From Desulfocapsa sulfexigens (GTDB lineage Bacteria > Desulfobacterota > Desulfobulbia > Desulfobulbales > Desulfocapsaceae), in assembly GCA_015661935.1 (NCBI GenBank), contig DQVD01000002.1, forward strand, positions 1-12,741: a stretch of DNA of 12,741 nt. Reading direction: 5' to 3'. The notes beneath the pieces were generated by a model. The model did no database searches, was not told where the DNA came from, and worked only from the letters and a program-made list of their open reading frames with translations. Of this stretch, positions 1 to 5,709 are shown in pieces. Within the stretch, counting starts at the first letter, position 1. Each line of letters starts with the position of its first letter. The translations under genes and the position numbers were made by a program.

Positions 1-95
1 GCCATTTTTTCTGCCAGGCGATCCAGGTTTTTATTGGTATGTTGTCGTAATGCGTGTGGGGCTGGATGTGCCTGGGGGCTGATAGTATTTGCCAT
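1..95 (-). CDS. Start of a sigma-28-driven flagellar gene (3' end outside window), flagellin-like or FlgM-position
   Basis: Only the first 31 codons are present. The ATG at 95 follows a near-perfect Shine-Dalgarno (AAGGAGG, 7 bases before the ATG), so the start is well supported. The peptide begins MANTISPQAHPAPHALRQHT and continues to NKNLDRLAEKMA at the window edge. The segment NLDRLAEKMA lines up with the flagellin D0 pattern in which a helix ending in xLExLSSG follows an N-terminal coil. However, the asparagine-rich flagellin start (INTN) is not obvious. In related clusters flgM, flgN or flgK often follows flgJ, and FlgM is also a sigma-28 target, so FlgM is a real alternative. Seen: start, ribosome site and upstream regulatory elements. 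Inferred: identity. No symbol is given because the visible part is too short to decide. Confidence 0.75.
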   Translation of the reverse strand, partial: MANTISPQAHPAPHALRQHTNKNLDRLAEKM

Positions 96-99
96 TATT

Positions 100-109
100 C
101 CGCCTCCTT
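100..109 (-). promoter_or_regulatory. Strong Shine-Dalgarno overlapping a second CsrA-type GGA site
   Basis: On the minus strand this reads AAGGAGGCGG and lies 7 bases before the ATG at 95. It is by far the best ribosome binding site in the window. The wider context CGCAAGGAGGCG has the GGA core of a CsrA site, flanked by CGC and GCG that can form a short stem with the core in the loop. CsrA family proteins repress translation by binding GGA motifs that overlap the Shine-Dalgarno, usually with a second site upstream. Confidence 0.7.
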
Positions 110-119
110 GCGAGATTTT

Positions 120-135
120 CCTGCATCCTTGCAGG
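120..135 (-). promoter_or_regulatory. Hairpin presenting a CsrA-type site in its loop
   Basis: The minus strand reads CCTGCA AGGA TGCAGG, a perfect 6-bp stem with a four-base AGGA loop. Across the loop it reads CAAGGATG, which agrees with the published CsrA selection consensus (ACARGGAUGU) over its CARGGAUG core. Its GGA is 21 bases upstream of the GGA in the Shine-Dalgarno, a spacing that suits one CsrA dimer bridging two sites. Seen: stem, loop and motif. Inferred: CsrA binding; no csrA gene lies in the window. Confidence 0.6.
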
Positions 136-172
136 TAGTATAAGAGTAAATCTGAAATTTCTCTTGTTTACT

Positions 173-200
173 TTATCGGTTTGTAAGAGTGGGAACTTTA
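173..200 (-). promoter_or_regulatory. Sigma-28 (FliA) type promoter for the left-edge gene
   Basis: The minus strand has TAAAGTTC as the -35 (TAAA at 200-197) and ACCGATAA as the -10 (180-173), with 16 bases between TAAA and ACCGATAA. The enteric consensus is TAAA-N15-GCCGATAA, so this differs by one -10 base and one base of spacing. It lies about 78 bases upstream of the ATG at 95, leaving a leader of roughly 70 bases. FliA itself is encoded at 5702-6433, so the cognate sigma factor is present. Confidence 0.75.
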
Positions 201-267
201 GAAATTTTTTAAGAATATGTGGGGGGGTAAAAAATGAGGTAAATATTGGTTGAGAAGAGAGTTGGCG

Positions 268-285
268 CCCTGATAAACATCAGGG
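268..285 (-). terminator. Hairpin downstream of flgJ, possible terminator without a clear U tract
   Basis: CCCTGAT and ATCAGGG form a perfect 7-bp stem with a four-base loop, about 48 bases past the flgJ stop. On the minus strand the following bases are pyrimidine-rich (CGCCAACTCTCTTCTC) but are not a classic T run. It sits between the end of the rod/ring operon and the sigma-28 promoter at 173-200, the expected place for a transcript end or a 3' stabilising structure. Termination is inferred. Confidence 0.4.
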
Positions 286-332
286 TTGTTGGGATTTGCT
301 GAGGCGTCGCAAGTCTGCCCAAAAGGCGGATT

Positions 333-659
333 TTATTCGTTTTTGTCCGGAAAAATCTGCTGTTTAAGTTGTTCATACATGGCTTTACCAATGCCCATTC
401 CATCACCTTCAGCTGTGATTTTTGCCATCTCCATATCAAGCATTTCCTGATACAATGTATTTGCCATATCTTTTTTAAATAAGCCGGAATCAGGAACAGT
501 TTTACGCATGGATTTGTACATTTCATTTATATAGATTGCTTCAAATTCCCGACAGGATTTGCGTAAGGAGCGAAGATTCTGTTTCTTTGGGTCGGTGGAA
601 TCATTTTTAATATTAGTGACACTCGTAATTGATCTGGGGTCAATCGAAGATATATCCAT
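333..659 (-). CDS. flgJ: FlgJ, single-domain rod-binding/rod-cap protein
   Basis: A 108-residue protein matching the FlgJ N-terminal rod-binding domain. The core, with SCREFEAIYINEMYKSMRK, then GLFKKDMANTLYQEMLDM and a C-terminal GMGIGKAMYEQL, is typical of that family. FlgJ acts in the periplasm as the scaffold on which rod subunits polymerise. Enteric FlgJ (over 300 residues) carries a second domain, a glucosaminidase that opens the cell wall; it is absent here, as in many non-enteric FlgJ proteins. The frame can also start at a GTG one codon earlier (662). The ATG at 659 is preferred because GAGG lies 6 bases upstream of it. It is the last gene of the flgFGAHIJ operon, 62 bases after flgI. 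Confidence 0.9.
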   Translation of the reverse strand: MDISSIDPRSITSVTNIKNDSTDPKKQNLRSLRKSCREFEAIYINEMYKSMRKTVPDSGLFKKDMANTLYQEMLDMEMAKITAEGDGMGIGKAMYEQLKQQIFPDKNE

Positions 660-721
660 CACAGGCCTCGTGAAATAGTATTTGTTGGTTTAAGTTATCT
701 CTAACTGACCACTGACAATTG

Positions 722-1852
722 CTATAAAACAATTAGCTCACCATGCATTGCACCAGCTACTTTAATTGCCTGAAAAATTGCGATCAAATCTCTGGGCGTT
801 GCGCCAATGGCATTTAACGCATCAGCAACTTCACCAATGGACACACCTTCTTCCACAAGCATTAACTGACCGTCATCTTCGATGATATCGATTTGTGTAG
901 CAGGTGCTGCTACAGTTTGACCAGGTGCTAATGGATTTGGTTGTGAAACATCGACAGGCTCTTTGATGATTAAAGAGAGGTTGCCATGGGAAACCGCAAC
1001 GGTGGAAAGTCGAACATTCATTCCCATTACAATGGTGCCGGTACGCTCATTAACAACGACTCTTGCATTGGCATCAGTGTCAATCCGCATGGATTCAATG
1101 GATGCAACAAATTGGACTTTGTTTTTCAGATGAGGTTCAGGGATAATTACTTTAACGGTTGTAGAATCCAGAGGGAAAGCTGTGCCAGCACCATATTTCT
1201 CATTAATCGTATTGCTCATATTGTTTGCAGTGGTGAAATCAGCGCTGCGCAGGCTGTATGCAAGGGTACCATCCGCCGCAAATGTTCCAGGTGGTTTTCT
1301 CTCAATGATAGCACCACTTGTGATTCTGCCAACGGTGGGATGATTTTTCTGGGCTTTTGCAGCCTTACCACCAAAGGAAAAAGCTCCAATGGTCAATGGA
1401 CCCTGTGCCACTGCGTATACTTTTCCGTCCGGTCCTTTTAAGGGTGTCATTAGCAGGTTACCACCAGCAAGACTTGTGGCATCACCAATGGATGAGACCT
1501 GAACGTCAATGGTAGATCCGGGTTTTCCAAAGGGCGGCAATGCTGCAGTTACCATAACTGCCGCAACATTTTCGACTTTGATACTATTAAATTCCTCTGG
1601 ATTAACTGTGATTCCCTGCCTGACCAGCATATTGTAGAGTGCTTGTCTGGTAAAAAGAACTTTTTTAAGATTATCGCCGGTACCGGCAAGGCCAGTCACC
1701 AAACCATACCCGACAAGTTGATTGTTCCTTACGCCGCGAAGCTCTGCAATATCTTTAATACGTGCACCAAGGCTTGCCGAACAGAAAACCAACAAGATAA
1801 GTATTGATGAGATGAAAAGTGTTGTAAGATTTTTTAACATTGAAATTCTCAT
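722..1852 (-). CDS. flgI: FlgI, flagellar P-ring protein
   Basis: FlgI forms the P-ring, the bushing around the rod in the peptidoglycan layer. The signature is clear: after the signal peptide comes RIKDIAELRGVRNNQLVGYG, then LVTGLAGTGDN, later QVSSIGDATSLAGGNLLMTP, and a C-terminal DALNAIGATPRDLIAIFQAIK with GAMHGELIVL at the end. The frame is open upstream to 1948, but that would overlap flgH by about 95 bases and add 32 residues without family character. I start at the ATG at 1852, which gives 376 residues and a good Sec signal peptide (MRISMLKN, a hydrophobic stretch, then CSASLGA). An ATG four codons later (1840) is also possible. The flgH stop and this ATG are one base apart, so translational coupling is likely. 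Little Shine-Dalgarno is visible. Confidence 0.95.
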   Translation of the reverse strand: MRISMLKNLTTLFISSILILLVFCSASLGARIKDIAELRGVRNNQLVGYGLVTGLAGTGDNLKKVLFTRQALYNMLVRQGITVNPEEFNSIKVENVAAVMVTAALPPFGKPGSTIDVQVSSIGDATSLAGGNLLMTPLKGPDGKVYAVAQGPLTIGAFSFGGKAAKAQKNHPTVGRITSGAIIERKPPGTFAADGTLAYSLRSADFTTANNMSNTINEKYGAGTAFPLDSTTVKVIIPEPHLKNKVQFVASIESMRIDTDANARVVVNERTGTIVMGMNVRLSTVAVSHGNLSLIIKEPVDVSQPNPLAPGQTVAAPATQIDIIEDDGQLMLVEEGVSIGEVADALNAIGATPRDLIAIFQAIKVAGAMHGELIVL

Positions 1853-1853
1853 G

Positions 1854-2540
1854 TTAGAATGGCCATATATTGTCAAGCCCACGCATGAACCAACCAGGTT
1901 TCTGTTTGTCACTGATGGCACCTTTACCGGTATAGGAAATCTTGGCATTTAATACATGTTTTGAGCTAACTGTATTGTTTGCCATGATATCAACGGGTCG
2001 GATGATTCCTGTCATGTAGATTATTTGAGTTTCATTGTTCACCCGCACTTCTTTTCCACCTCTTATCTTTAAATTTCCATTGGGATAAATATCAATGACC
2101 TGTGCAGTGAGTGAAGCGATTAAATCTTCTTTTCTTACGGTTGTACCGGCCCCTGAAAACGTGTTTGCAAAATTGGCTTCAACAAGGTTGGAGGTATCGA
2201 TGTTTGGGTTATTTGCAAGCCATGCGGAATTCTCAAGTCCAAACAGCTGTGGAATCCCGGCATTCATGCTGGATGTGCGATCGGTGGAGGTTGTGGCTGA
2301 TTTACTGGCTCTGGCTTTTTCAGAAATAATTATTGTAACAACATCTCCAATGGTTCTTGCTTTGTGGTCAGCGTAAAGTGAGTGTTGTTCACCGGGCCAC
2401 AAGGACCCGTCAGTTCTTTCTGATTCCTTCCTGATCTGTATTTCTTCAAGAGGTTCAGGGAGATCAACAACATCATCGTTCCTGGTGGAACAGGAGCTTA
2501 GGAACATCCCAATGAAAAGAAACGAAATCAGATGTTTCAT
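1854..2540 (-). CDS. flgH: FlgH, flagellar L-ring lipoprotein
   Basis: FlgH forms the outer-membrane L-ring. The 228-residue product starts with a lipoprotein signal ending in the lipobox LSSC (Cys17 is the predicted lipidated residue). Family motifs follow: SLWPGEQHSLYADHKARTIG near residues 46-65, DVVTIIISEKARASKSATTS, the DLIASLTAQVIDIYPNGNL strand region, KEVRVNNETQIIYMTGIIRP, and a terminal GWFMRGLDNIWPF. Length is normal for FlgH. Its ATG is one base after the flgA stop (TGA C ATG), and its stop is one base before flgI, so the ring genes look translationally coupled. The presence of FlgH with FlgI implies an outer membrane. Confidence 0.95.
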   Translation of the reverse strand: MKHLISFLFIGMFLSSCSTRNDDVVDLPEPLEEIQIRKESERTDGSLWPGEQHSLYADHKARTIGDVVTIIISEKARASKSATTSTDRTSSMNAGIPQLFGLENSAWLANNPNIDTSNLVEANFANTFSGAGTTVRKEDLIASLTAQVIDIYPNGNLKIRGGKEVRVNNETQIIYMTGIIRPVDIMANNTVSSKHVLNAKISYTGKGAISDKQKPGWFMRGLDNIWPF

Positions 2541-2541
2541 G

Positions 2542-3492
2542 TCAGATTTGTACCTCCACGATTCCTGGTGATAACACTTTGCAATAAATCATTTTTTTGG
2601 ATCCGGTGTTTATGACTCGAATAATTTGATCCTGCTTACCGTTCATGGATGAAATTCCAGTGGCACTGAGATGCAAGCCATTACGGTTGATATGTATTTT
2701 CACCAGTTGGCCTTTTCGGATAACAGGCGGAAAATCTATTGAGCTGAGGTCAAGGACAGACCCAGCACGAATTGATCTGGTGAGTCTTTTTCCAAGTACG
2801 TCCCTAAGATTCATACTTGGGTTACGGAGTTTTCCAAGATCTTTGATCTGTAATTGAACCATGTTCGGATGCAGGATTGCTCCCCGTTTGACATTTTGAG
2901 TTAGTATTGCAACAGGGGCCATAGCTTTAAGCTTGCCCCGAATAGAAATGTTTTTTACGATTTTACCATCAACTTTATAGATCAGGGTCATTCGGCGGCT
3001 TCCAATAACATTCGGATTAGCCGGAATAACGTTTATTTCCAGTACCCCAGTCGGAAGAATAAAGGGGAGTGGCAGTTCGCGTGGTATAAAGCTGAAATCA
3101 GCAGCGGGGAGCTCAGCACTTTTTTCAAGAAGATAATCTGCAATAGCAGATTCCATATCATGGGGACCAATGGGAATACCAGGACGGGTAACAATGGTGG
3201 AAGAGGAACCTTCCCATTTGACGTCAGTATTATCTGGAACTCGCCTGAGAAGTTTGTTTCTGATAGTTGTTGTATTGAGAGTTATATCTGTTCCAGGTTT
3301 TGGTGCAATTGCTATATGTTTACTTGCCAGAGATTGAGCAAGTGGTGAATCTTCATCAAACGCTGCGACATCGGCAAGAGTTATATGAGAGGCGCTAACT
3401 TCTGCCTCTTTATTAAAGCTTATCGTGAGGGCAAAACCTGATCCTTGCAGAAAATGAAATACACAGAGCAACAGAAGAAGAAACCTAATCAT
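2542..3492 (-). CDS. flgA: FlgA, periplasmic P-ring assembly chaperone
   Basis: FlgA is a periplasmic chaperone that helps FlgI polymerise into the P-ring. The 316-residue protein has an N-terminal Sec signal peptide (residues 1 to about 22, very Leu/Phe rich). A middle region follows, and then a C-terminal SAF-type domain from about residue 195, recognisable by ILTQNVKRGAILHPNMVQL, LGKRLTRSIRAGSVLDLSSI, PPVIRKGQLVKIHI and a final KVLSPGIVEVQI. It is longer than enteric FlgA (about 219 residues) but fits the longer FlgA proteins of other Gram-negative phyla. The ATG lies two bases after the flgG stop (TAA TT ATG). It sits directly before its client genes flgH and flgI. Confidence 0.92.
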   Translation of the reverse strand: MIRFLLLLLCVFHFLQGSGFALTISFNKEAEVSASHITLADVAAFDEDSPLAQSLASKHIAIAPKPGTDITLNTTTIRNKLLRRVPDNTDVKWEGSSSTIVTRPGIPIGPHDMESAIADYLLEKSAELPAADFSFIPRELPLPFILPTGVLEINVIPANPNVIGSRRMTLIYKVDGKIVKNISIRGKLKAMAPVAILTQNVKRGAILHPNMVQLQIKDLGKLRNPSMNLRDVLGKRLTRSIRAGSVLDLSSIDFPPVIRKGQLVKIHINRNGLHLSATGISSMNGKQDQIIRVINTGSKKMIYCKVLSPGIVEVQI

Positions 3493-3494
3493 AA

Positions 3495-4280
3495 TTACAC
3501 CATATTGTTTGTGGTTTGCATCATTTCATCAGATGTCTGAATACTCTTTGAGTTGATTTCGTAGGCTCGCTGGGTGGTGATCATCGTTGCCATTTCTTCT
3601 ACGATATTGACGTTTGATCCTTCAATAAAGCTTTGCAGCAGAAGTCCGTACCCATCATCACCGGGAGTACCTGCCTGGGCAGTACCTGATGCGTCGGTAT
3701 CTCTGAAAAGATTTCGTCCAACTGCAAGAAGGCCGCCATTGTTTGTAAATGTGACCGTTTCAAAGGTCCCAATTTCTGTGCTGGTGGTGTCGTCGCCTAT
3801 TATTGCGCTGATAACACCTGTTTCACTGATGGTAACTTGTCTGGAGCCGCCAGGGATAGTGATACCGGGAGTGATAGGGTATCCATCCGATGTTGTCAGG
3901 CGGCCATTACCGTCTATTTTAAATGCTCCTGCGCGAGTGTAGGCTGTTTCACCATTTGGAAGATCCACCTGGAAAAATCCCGGGCCTTCTATTGCCACAT
4001 CAAATTCATTGCCGGTCTGGATAAGATCACCCTGGGTGAAAAGTTTTTGAACGGCAGCAGGGCGAACTCCGAGGCCAACCTGAATACCGGTGGGAGATTC
4101 TGTGTCAACGGATGACTGGGAACCTGGAACCCGCATAATCTGATACATGAGATCCTGAAAGTCAGCACGACTCTTTTTAAAGCCTGTGGTTGAAACATTG
4201 GCAAGATTGTTGGCAATAACATCAAGATTCAACTGTTGCGCGTTCATGCCGGTGGTGCCGGTCCATAGTGATCGTATCAT
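3495..4280 (-). CDS. flgG: FlgG, distal rod protein
   Basis: FlgG builds the distal rod that passes through the P- and L-rings. The 261-residue length is canonical. The N-terminus carries the rod/hook signature (MIRSLWTGTTGMNAQQLNLD, then VIANNLANVSTTGFKKSRAD and FQDLMYQ). The middle has TQGDLIQTGNEFDVAIEGPG followed by FFQV, and the C-terminus has the paired coiled-coil segment EGSNVNIVEEMATMITTQRA with YEINSKSIQTSDEMMQ. The N- and C-terminal helices form the D0 coiled coil of axial proteins. A ribosome site (AAGGA) lies 6 bases upstream of the ATG. The flgF-flgG gap is 59 bases with no obvious signal. Confidence 0.97.
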   Translation of the reverse strand: MIRSLWTGTTGMNAQQLNLDVIANNLANVSTTGFKKSRADFQDLMYQIMRVPGSQSSVDTESPTGIQVGLGVRPAAVQKLFTQGDLIQTGNEFDVAIEGPGFFQVDLPNGETAYTRAGAFKIDGNGRLTTSDGYPITPGITIPGGSRQVTISETGVISAIIGDDTTSTEIGTFETVTFTNNGGLLAVGRNLFRDTDASGTAQAGTPGDDGYGLLLQSFIEGSNVNIVEEMATMITTQRAYEINSKSIQTSDEMMQTTNNMV

Positions 4281-4339
4281 GGTATTCCTTTTGTTGTATG
4301 GTATTTTGTGGTTCTCATTTTAAGCAGGGAAATTTGGAA

Positions 4340-5089
4340 TTAGCCAATTGTTCCAAGTTCATCCTGTTTCTTGCCAAGAGTCGAATACGCTTTGATAACT
4401 TTTTGATAGCTTTCAAATGTGCGCGTACTTTCAATCATTAATGCCATTTCTTCTGTAATGTTAACATTTGACACTTCAAGGCTGCCAACGGCAAGGTTGG
4501 GTTTCTCCTGGAGAATTTCCTGTCCATCTTCTTTTAAGGAAAAAAGAGTATCTGGTTCTCTTGTAAGATTTTTATTGTCATTGATCGTGTAAATAGCAAT
4601 TGTTCCGACGACATTTCGAGTCCCATCAATGGAAAGGATGGAAACTTCTCCGAGACTGTTTACGGAAATTTTTGAAGTGTCCGTGTCCGGTATGAGTATT
4701 GGTGCATTGCCATTATCCAGTACTGGCATATTGTTCCCGGTGAGGAGAGTGCCATCCTGGGCTGTATGAAAATCGCCACGTCTGGTGTATCTGGTTCCAT
4801 CCGGGCTCTGTACTTTAAAAAAACCGTCACCGTATATGGCAATATCAAGAGGGTTACCTGTCCCTCTGATGGGGCCTTCTGTGAACTCTGTAAAGTTTTC
4901 TCGAACCCGGCTGTAATTAATACCCTTGGCCCTGTTTGTTTGCTGTTCTCCGCGCAGGAGAGACTCAAAACTCATTCTGGACTTTTTATAACCAATGGTA
5001 TTTACGTTGGCTAAATTTGTTGCAATGTTGGCCAGTCGTTGTTCTCTGGATATGGCACCTGCCAGTGCACTGTATTTTCCTGATCCCAT
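4340..5089 (-). CDS. flgF: FlgF, proximal rod protein
   Basis: FlgF forms part of the proximal rod. The 249-residue protein has the axial-family N-terminus (MGSGKYSALAGAISREQRLA, then NIATNLANVNTIGYKKSRMS), a central GNPLDIAIYGDGFFKVQSPD followed by GTRYTRRGDF, and the C-terminal SNVNITEEMALMIESTRTFE with a coiled-coil end. FlgF rather than FlgG is supported by the short N-terminal SGKYSALAG form, and because the canonical FlgG follows. No Shine-Dalgarno is visible: the bases before the ATG are A-rich (ACCAAACAAACAAA), so initiation may depend on an unstructured leader. It is the first gene of the operon starting at the sigma-28-type promoter at 5148-5175. Confidence 0.93.
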   Translation of the reverse strand: MGSGKYSALAGAISREQRLANIATNLANVNTIGYKKSRMSFESLLRGEQQTNRAKGINYSRVRENFTEFTEGPIRGTGNPLDIAIYGDGFFKVQSPDGTRYTRRGDFHTAQDGTLLTGNNMPVLDNGNAPILIPDTDTSKISVNSLGEVSILSIDGTRNVVGTIAIYTINDNKNLTREPDTLFSLKEDGQEILQEKPNLAVGSLEVSNVNITEEMALMIESTRTFESYQKVIKAYSTLGKKQDELGTIG

Positions 5090-5147
5090 TTTGTTTGTTT
5101 GGTTTAATTTTGTTAAAGTAGAGCTTGTGTGTTTGTCCTGTCTTAAT

Positions 5148-5175
5148 GAATCGGCGGATTATTCATAATTCTTTA
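5148..5175 (-). promoter_or_regulatory. Sigma-28 (FliA) type promoter before the flgFGAHIJ operon
   Basis: The minus strand has TAAAG as the -35 (TAAA at 5175-5172) and GCCGATTC as the -10 (5155-5148), with 16 bases between TAAA and GCCGAT. This is the same spacing as the promoter at 173-200. The first six bases of the -10 are perfect; the last two (TC in place of AA) are not. It lies in a 125-base gap, immediately after a hairpin and about 59 bases before the flgF start. The match and the position support a promoter, but it may be weaker than the one at 173-200. Confidence 0.6.
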
Positions 5176-5181
5176 GGTTAT

Positions 5182-5220
5182 GCTAAGGAACGGGGAAGTG
5201 ATTTCGTCCCGTTCCTAAGC
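5182..5220 (-). terminator. Strong hairpin at the end of the fliA operon, lacking a U tract
   Basis: GCTAAGGAACGGGG on the plus strand pairs with TCCCGTTCCTAAGC: 14 positions with one mismatch (5185/5217) and one G-T pair at the loop end. The hairpin overlaps the stop codon of the gene at 5215-5709. On the minus strand the next bases are ATAACCTAAAGAATT, not a T run. It may therefore be an imperfect terminator, a 3' stabiliser or a processing site. It ends 6 bases before the -35 of the promoter at 5148-5175, so together they mark an operon boundary. Confidence 0.55.
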
Positions 5221-5709
5221 TAAAGAAAGAGTATCCTTATCGTTCTTGAACTGTTCATCTGTTCCACATAAGGATGAAAGTTTAAGCAGTTGTGTTATTT
5301 CAGCATGAGACATTTTAAGGGCAGATGAAATCTCATTTGCAGCCATTCCTGAGCGGAACATGCTTCTGGCATAGGCATATCGTTCAGGTGGACGCTGGCT
5401 GTTTCTCTGATGTACAAAAGAAGATCTGGATTTTTGAAGTTCGGTGGTCATTTCCGCCTGTTGAAGGTTTTTTTGAAAATGTTCTTCCCGTTCCCTGCTC
5501 TCAGTGTTTGTGTTGAGTTGTGTCTGAATCTCTTCGAGACTTTTTGACTGTTCTTTAATCAGGGTGGCCTGTTTTACAGAGCGTTTTCTGAGGATTATAG
5601 AACGCCAGAATATCAACATGGTAAGCAGTAGAGTTAATGTATTTAGTAAAAGGTTTTGATCCATGGTAAGTATGCTCTGTTGGAAAAATAGTGTTAGGTT
5701 ATCAATCAA
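5215..5709 (-). CDS. Single-span membrane protein with C-terminal HTH-like segment (SwrB/DUF2802-like), next to fliA
   Basis: I do not recognise a named gene. The 164-residue product has one hydrophobic segment (about residues 19-36, ending in WRSIILRKR, so the rest is probably cytoplasmic). A charged Gln/Glu-rich coiled coil follows (about 45-97), then a C-terminal helical segment (about 108-145: ERYAYARSMFRSGMAANEIS, then SALKMSHAEITQLLKL) resembling a helix-turn-helix that recognises a partner or DNA. This architecture matches the DUF2802 proteins found in proteobacterial flagellar/chemotaxis loci and Bacillus SwrB, which is encoded right after sigD and activates flagellar export. Similarity is by layout and pattern only. 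The start is a TTG at 5709, overlapping the fliA stop by 8 bases, with AAAGGTG about 10 bases upstream. An ATG at 5664 would give 149 residues and is a real alternative. Confidence 0.75.
   Translation of the reverse strand: MIDNLTLFFQQSILTMDQNLLLNTLTLLLTMLIFWRSIILRKRSVKQATLIKEQSKSLEEIQTQLNTNTESREREEHFQKNLQQAEMTTELQKSRSSFVHQRNSQRPPERYAYARSMFRSGMAANEISSALKMSHAEITQLLKLSSLCGTDEQFKNDKDTLSLA

Noticed and set aside
314..340. Hairpin TCTGCC/GGCGGA followed by a T-rich stretch, resembling a rho-independent terminator on the plus strand
   Set aside because: The T run lies on the plus-strand side and overlaps the flgJ stop. No plus-strand gene reads into it. For flgJ transcripts the structure is preceded by A and not followed by U, so I do not call it a terminator.
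209..526. Minus-strand open frame of 105 codons overlapping flgJ in another frame
   Set aside because: It is mostly inside flgJ, has no family pattern, and its end runs through the intergenic hairpin. FlgJ is certain in the other frame.
663..721. Short repeat (CTGAC twice) and a 5-bp stem between flgI and flgJ
   Set aside because: Too short and weak to support a regulatory element; the gap is only about 60 bases within an operon.
986..1441. Plus-strand open frame of about 150 codons opposite flgI
   Set aside because: The product is Cys- and Asn-rich with no recognisable domain, lies fully antisense to a certain flgI, and has no ribosome site I can support. The other plus-strand frames in the window are likewise antisense shadows.
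1676..1687. Perfect 12-bp palindrome GCCGGTACCGGC
   Set aside because: It encodes the conserved LAGTGDN segment of FlgI, so coding constraint explains it; there is no regulatory context.
1853..1948. Longer FlgI reading frame starting at 1948
   Set aside because: It would overlap the flgH coding sequence by about 95 bases and put 32 non-family residues in front of a good signal peptide. The start at 1852 fits better.
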